DNA of 64,000 nt from Carallia brachiata. Taxonomy: Eukaryota > Streptophyta > Magnoliopsida > Malpighiales > Rhizophoraceae. Under the pieces are notes generated by a model that searched no databases, was not told where the DNA came from, and worked only from the letters and a program-made list of their open reading frames with translations. This document shows, one piece after another, positions 58,701-64,000 of the stretch; position 1 is the stretch's first letter; every line of letters begins with the position of its first letter. A program made the translations under genes and the position numbers. The stretch is from contig JADCRB010000020.1 of the NCBI GenBank assembly GCA_021464245.1, forward strand, positions 1,074,502 to 1,138,501. The letters run 5' to 3'.

Positions 58701-59835
58701 CCGTGCACTATGATTATGATGTAAGATAAATACAGTACTTGTAACCAACAGAGATTGAACCCGATGCACAGCAGAAGGCAATAGGGCAAAAAAGCATACT
58801 CAGCATATAAGACCCAAAAGGCCAAGCAGCACCTGGAAGGCAGAAACCACAAGAAACCAAAAAAAAAAAAAAAAACAGAGTACAATTAATTGAGAAACCA
58901 TAAATGATCAAAATTGAGAGCTATGAATTTAACACAACTATCTTTTTTATGTATTTTTTTTTTACCAAAAGAAAGGGATAAAAAAAAGACAGAGAAAAAG
59001 AAGAAAGACAAAGATTAAATAAGTGTGACTTACCCATATGTGACCCCAAAAATCAAAGGAAAGGAAAAGTACTCACTCACTGAATATTTGACGAATATGG
59101 CCTGCAAACTCAAAATCACCAAGTTTTGTCACACATAATATAAGATATTTCGAATCTTGAAAACGCCAAATATGCACAACTAAGCACTTATCTTTTAAAC
59201 AGTGGCCGATGAAACAGACTCATATTATACGAATCTTGAAAACCGTTGCAAGAATCCTGAAAGCAAATAATGTTTTAGGCGTTGTGCAAAACAAGATTGA
59301 ACATAAATAGAATAAGAACTCTTCGCTTTACCTTTTAAACTGCAACCGATTGATTGAACACACATTGTGAGAATCTTGAAAAAGGAATTACGACAATCTT
59401 GAAACCGAATCACATCCCGGCATTGTCCCGAACAAGATCCGCTATAAATCGAGTCTCCGTTGTTTCTTTCAGGGAAAAAGCTTTCGAGAAAAGCAAACAT
59501 AACTGAAAATGGATCAAGAAAAGAGAATAGAACTGATCTTGTAAAGTAAAACTATGGAAGAAGAGAAAAGAAATCTTGCCAGTAGCAAAGAGATGACCGT
59601 AAGGAGAACAACGCCATTTTTCTTCTTTCTTCCATTTGCTTCCTTCTCTGTTCTCTCCCTTTTAGCTTTCTCTCTTTCTCTCCCTTTCCGCTTCTTTTCC
59701 TTTTTACTTCTCTCTTTTGTAGAAAACTGCAACGGGCAAATCGCGAATAGAGGCTTATATAATGATGAGGAGGAGCGGAGGCTTGGGAGTTGAGATAGGT
59801 CGGTTGCTAGCAAATTACATTTTAGGCCCTTGACA
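58700..59835. repeat. partial tandem array, terminal unit 6
   Basis: The right-hand end of the array: modules 58740-58850, 59026-59115, 59188-59270 and the promoter/leader at 59520-59835. Its exon-like frames (CCLAFWVLYAEYAFLPYC; AIFVKYSVSEYFSFPL; DSCNGFQDSYNMSLFHR) differ from those of other units mostly by substitutions. Confidence 0.75.
59520..59835 (-). promoter_or_regulatory. promoter/leader of the array gene, outer copy
   Basis: TATATAAG on the minus strand at 59761-59754 precedes a leader whose last part (about 59500-59330) ends in a plausible donor TTAAAAG/GTAAAG. Beyond 59836 there is no repeat, so this is the likely 5' boundary of the original transcription unit. Confidence 0.5.
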
Positions 59836-59908
59836 CTCCGCATCAGACTGATGCATACAAGGCAAATGAATACGCGGTACTACAGTACCCTCCTTGGTTT
59901 CATAATTG

Positions 59909-59910
<2 letters not shown>

Positions 59911-59941
<31 letters not shown>
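59911..59941. repeat. CT dinucleotide microsatellite
   Basis: About fifteen perfect TC units just upstream of the outer promoter copy. Confidence 0.95.
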
Positions 59942-59944
<3 letters not shown>

Positions 59945-61413
59945 TGACAAATTGGGTAAATAAGAGTGATTTCGATAAATGGCATCGTTACACATGAGCA
60001 GAGGATTTGACATACGTTTGTAAATAGACGATAATTTATATAATTATAAGCATATTTTATACAATCGTAATAAAAAAATATGAAGTAAAAAAAGTAATAT
60101 TTTTTTATCACTTTTTATCGTTACGGTTACATAAAATTTATTTACAATTGTATAAATCAGTGTCTGCCCACCAACGTATGCCTACCAACGTATGCCAACT
60201 GATTTTTTCTGTTCGATAAAACACTGAAAAAATTATGCGAGACACTTAGTATTAAGTTAATAAAACTAATTATACTAAACTCTAAAAAAATGTAAACTCC
60301 ACAAATCTAATAAATATCATCATTCTATTGAAAACCTATTAGAATTCACATGTATTCAGTCCTACCATTTGTCATGGGAAAGACTTAGCTTATGATTGCA
60401 CACGGACAAAGTCCCTTAGCCACTCCGTTCAAATAGTGGTTGCTTATTTCTTAAATACTTGTTAGCATAACAAGCTAGAAAAAACACAACTCATTGATAT
60501 ATTTTTCCATGAGCTGTTCTTAACCCTAAAAATAAATAGGTAAAGGTGCGAATCTCAAAATTTTTTTTGCTCAAATCTTTATTTGAATTAAAAAGAGTGT
60601 TCGATTTTTTAAAACTACAATAAGATTTTTTATAACAAAAAATAAGATGTATTTTTTTTAACAAAAATATCATATTAATTTTAAAAAATGTAACACTTAT
60701 TTCAATTTGGACAAACATTTACAAAAAAAAAATTGACGATACCTACTTTTTTTCCAAAATAAATATACCTTTTATTCTCTCTATCTATATTAATTTTATA
60801 TTTTAACCTTTTTTTTTGCGCAATTTAGATTTTTAACTTTAACATGACCATTGTGTCGCACCCCACAAGGCATGCCACATCATCAGTTTAACAGTAAATT
60901 TACCGAACAACCTGAGAACTGAGACGCGGAAGTTAACAGGACATCAAGAAGTTAGCGCACCGAGTCGATAGAAAACAAAAATTCTACCATAATCGAAAAT
61001 TATGATTTTCTTTTTTTTTTCTTTATCATCAACCCAATCAAACGACAGAGAGACTCCAGTCTTCGAGGACACCTACTGGGACGAAAGAAACCATCAAAAA
61101 CAAAAATAAAAATAACTAGGAGAAATAAAGGGGAGAGGGTTGCATTTGCACCAAAGACAGAAACAAGAGCCTTGTAAATTGCAACAAAATAATAAGAAGA
61201 CATATTTGTGTTCTTTTCTCTTCAATTTCTAGTTCCGTCTCTCCTTTGATGAGTAGTCCAGACCTTTTAACCCGATTTAACCACCAAATACCCCACTTAA
61301 TCAAGCCCCCATAAAGCCTGTATCTTTGGACAAACATGCAAAAATCGCTGTTAAATGATACGTGGTACAACTGAGAGGCACTCAAGTTAGCCATAGCATA
61401 CATGAAGAAACCA
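59942..61413. other. intergenic, AT-rich
   Basis: No gene found. Tandem near-repeats CACCAACGTATGCC at about 60168-60200 and the 3' flank of the Nudix gene (61000-61413) are the only things noted. Confidence 0.4.
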
Positions 61414-63891
61414 TCAGGAGCAATCTCCGCTTCTCAAACTTTGTAACAGATCCAAATATCCCAAGCATTCGGGCCTAATATACCTGCAAGGAACAGAGAC
61501 AAAGTACTGAATTCTGATGGGATAATTACACTGCTGTAGATTGCTTTATATCCCGTGCCCAGACAGTTTGGATCTTTTCATATTATCTTACAATCAGTAC
61601 TTGACTAAATCAAGACAAAGATTACAACGCTTAAGATGCTTCAAGTTAGTTTTATACGTATTACATCAAGCAATTTTCATAGCGGTTTGACCATTGTAGT
61701 CAGTAGAATGACTGACAAAGATATCCACTATGAAAACCACAGAAAATGTCAAAAAAAATCAAATTTGGCAAATTTGTACACCATCATGATTCGTAAGATT
61801 TCTTAAACAAAGCCTAATTTTGGTTTTGATGCTGCAGCCAATCTTTCTGACAATCATCCCTAGACTGAGTTTTATACTCTAATCTCTAAAATCTTGAGCA
61901 TCAAAGAAAACTCACTGCTAGATTGGAGCTTTAATACAATCAGAATGGAAACAAAATTATATCCGATGTACCCCCCCCAAAAAAAAAAAAAAGAATGGAA
62001 ACAATGTTTTTGGTGCAGGAACAGAAGCTTAAGCTTGCCTCAACCTGGCTGGAAAGCTGCTAGACAGAAAGGACAGAACCCTATAAGGTTGATCTTATTG
62101 GCTTAGGGAATTTCACGCAGTAAAAGAGCAAGGGGAAAGAGGTGAAGAAGACTGTTGGAGTATAAAATATAAAAGTCTCATATTGGAAAAGAAGGGAGGA
62201 GTAAAGCAATATATAAGTGTGGTTAAAAAACTCATAACCTAAACCTTAAGGTTTTAGGTAATATGTGTGTCCAAAAGCCCATTTGATATTGCTTGTTTCT
62301 TCCTTGTTGTTATCCGTTTAAGTTATTGGGCTTATACTTTTACAAATCTTTACATGGTATCAGAACCCGAATGTTGCTGCCCCTCACATTTAATGGTGAA
62401 CTAGAGCCAGCCTAGGTGAGCTGGATCCAACTCAGGTGAGTTGGACTTTCATTGTTTGTTCACGCTTCCAGTCCAAGTGAGCTGGGCCCATCCCTGGTGA
62501 GTTGGGCTTTCGCGTGAGAGGGCGTGTTGGAGTATAAAATATAAAAGTCTTATATTGGAAAGGAAGGGAGGAGTAAAGCAATATATAAGTGTAGTTAAAA
62601 GATCCATAACCTAAACCTTAAGGTTTTAGGTAATATGTAGTGTCCAAAAACCCATTTGATATTACTTGTTTCTTCCTTGTTGTTATCCGTTTAAGTTATT
62701 GGGTTTATACTTCTACAAATCTTTACAAAGATAATCTGGCAGCCACAACACGATGATTGGATGCATCACACATTCAGCAAACAGAAGATGAATTTCCACT
62801 TATATCATGTGCTAAAAAATGGTTGACACCAAATGACAAAAACTGGACAGCAAAAACAAGAAAGAAGAATACCCGTGCCGAAACAGGAAATTGATGATGA
62901 CAAGAGAGCAATTTGGCTTGAAAAAGTGTGTCCTCCGTATAATATTTGCAACATTTGCCACGGGGATCAACTTAAAACTTTCCACTTCCCCATCTGTCAC
63001 ATTGTAATGAGCCATTACACAGGACACGTAACAATAAGATGTTGTTATGCATTAAAAAGGCTGTTAATTGATGAGAGGACAAAGAAACATGTAATACTGG
63101 GATGATTTACTAGTCCACAATGAAGTTAAAAAGGTTCAAGTTTGGATACATGATTGCCAATAGCTTTACCTTGATTCGTAGGTATAAAACCTTCAGGGAG
63201 CTGCAAATCATAACAAAATAGAACATCTCTCTTGTATCTATAGCCTTCAATGTCCACATAAGAAACAGCACCAACTGGTATAGCCCTGCAACGGAAGCAA
63301 TAATGCACCCATTATCAGATGGAGGGGTGATTGCACAAAATGAAGTTTTATACAGGGACATGGATCAGCCACGCCAGGCTCAACTGGCTAGCCAATACGA
63401 GGCGTGCCAAATACGAATCCATTCTCTACTCAATGGACACAGCAGACTCACTTGTGGGAAAGGGATTGGGGTATTCCTGCTTCCTCTTCACATTCCTTTA
63501 TAAGATTCTCCCCGCAAGAGATCCCAGACGGCTGTCATTGCCACCATGAAAAACAAAGGATAAAAGTTGGCTTAAAAAAAAACAGAGATTTGGATGGCCT
63601 ATCCGACAAAGGTTCCAAGAACATTTCATTTCCTAATACTACTTAAGAATCTTTCTATTTTCACATGTAAAACTCCCCATCAGGAAGACAGCAACGCTTA
63701 GAAGAAGCCAAAGACACGCGAAGTCAATTTCAAGAAAGCCACAAGTAAAACAGTTAGCTACAAACCAGTCCTCCAGCAACAAGGTGATCAAGCATCCCAG
63801 GAAAAGTAGGCTTCACTGGACTTCGTTTTCCTATCCATAGAAATTTCTTCCCATCTAATTCTACAAAGCCATTCATGTGAACTCCATAGGC
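61414..63891 (-). CDS. Nudix hydrolase, NUDT20/24 type (3' part; 5' end outside window)
   Basis: Five exons, complement of 61414-61483, 62873-62993, 63170-63285, 63452-63531 and 63766-63891, give the last 170 residues in one frame; further exons lie beyond 64000. The exon at 63891 begins [16 protein letters not shown] and holds [20 protein letters not shown]. The Nudix box follows as [18 protein letters not shown], carrying the metal-binding E-x-x-EE of the family in the slightly degenerate form usual here. Then come [40 protein letters not shown] and [17 protein letters not shown]. It ends [20 protein letters not shown] followed by CS and TGA. Plant members are plastid or mitochondrial and resemble the Nudix partner of thiamine pyrophosphokinase; damaged thiamine diphosphate is a likely substrate. 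The last intron is 1,389 bases and carries a TRIM. All introns seen are GT-AG. Confidence 0.93.
62153..62727 (+). mobile_element. TRIM retrotransposon in the last intron of the Nudix gene
   Basis: LTRs 62153-62354 and 62525-62727 are nearly identical to each other and to the TRIM at 47655. The internal 170 bases start TGGTATCAGAACCCG, where the primer site has one change from the consensus GAGC, and contain four GTGAG(C/T)TGG phrases. Flanks are AAGAC and AAGAT, a 4-of-5 match. Orientation is opposite to the host gene. Confidence 0.92.
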
Positions 63892-64000
63892 CTATTATCA
63901 GGGAAAAAAGAACGAATATAAAAAGATAATACCAATATAAACTTGTTATAAACAAATAAATGAGTGTGTGTATCCATTCACAAATACTCCATGTATAGGT

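Overview
The window is plant nuclear DNA, almost certainly from a eudicot. Its genes have GT-AG introns, the intergenic DNA is AT-rich, and the gene content is plant-specific: a class V chitinase homologue, the Qa-SNARE SYP32, a GPI-anchored GH17 beta-1,3-glucanase with an X8 domain, a DVL/RTFL micropeptide and an organellar-type Nudix hydrolase. The mobile elements (Ty1/copia, TRIMs, hAT, LINE remnant) also fit. I cannot fix the species.

Layout. 1-4 kb: a chitinase-like GH18 gene (+) that has lost its catalytic acid, then a decayed LINE 3' end. 4-7.9 kb: no convincing gene. 7.9-11.5 kb: SYP32 (-), five exons. 12.3-13.9 kb: GH17 glucanase (-), two exons. 13.9-23.5 kb: a nested segmental duplication. 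The stretch from the GH17 promoter to the 3' end of TRM5 is present twice in tandem, with extra coding-less copies of the GH17 promoter and a broken copy of the TRM5 3' end. One copy carries a 1.44-kb solo-LTR-like insertion. 22.9-26.6 kb: the intact TRM5 tRNA (guanine-37-N1)-methyltransferase gene (-), eleven exons, with one possibly mutated splice donor. 28.3-29.75 kb: a non-autonomous hAT element with 8-bp target duplications. 31.6 kb: a DVL/RTFL peptide gene (-). 32-34.3 kb: pyrimidine- and AT-rich low-complexity DNA.

39.7-59.8 kb: about 20 kb of partial tandem duplications (six units sharing modules in the same order), apparently derived from the 5' part of a minus-strand transcription unit I cannot identify. 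Two copies of its promoter/leader lie at 58.4-59.8 kb. A 4.16-kb copia element and a 577-bp TRIM inserted into individual units after the array formed; the corresponding empty sites are visible in sister units. 61.4-64 kb: the 3' five exons of a Nudix hydrolase gene (NUDT20/24 type, -), with a second TRIM in its last intron, running off the right edge.

The genes do not form a pathway. The main interest is structural: young retroelements with perfect target duplications, duplicated promoters without genes, exon modules duplicated in tandem, and two family proteins with unusual features (an inactive chitinase-like protein, and TRM5 with an apparent TT-AG intron). All exon boundaries were worked out by eye from splice signals, reading phase and remembered family conservation; no alignment was run.
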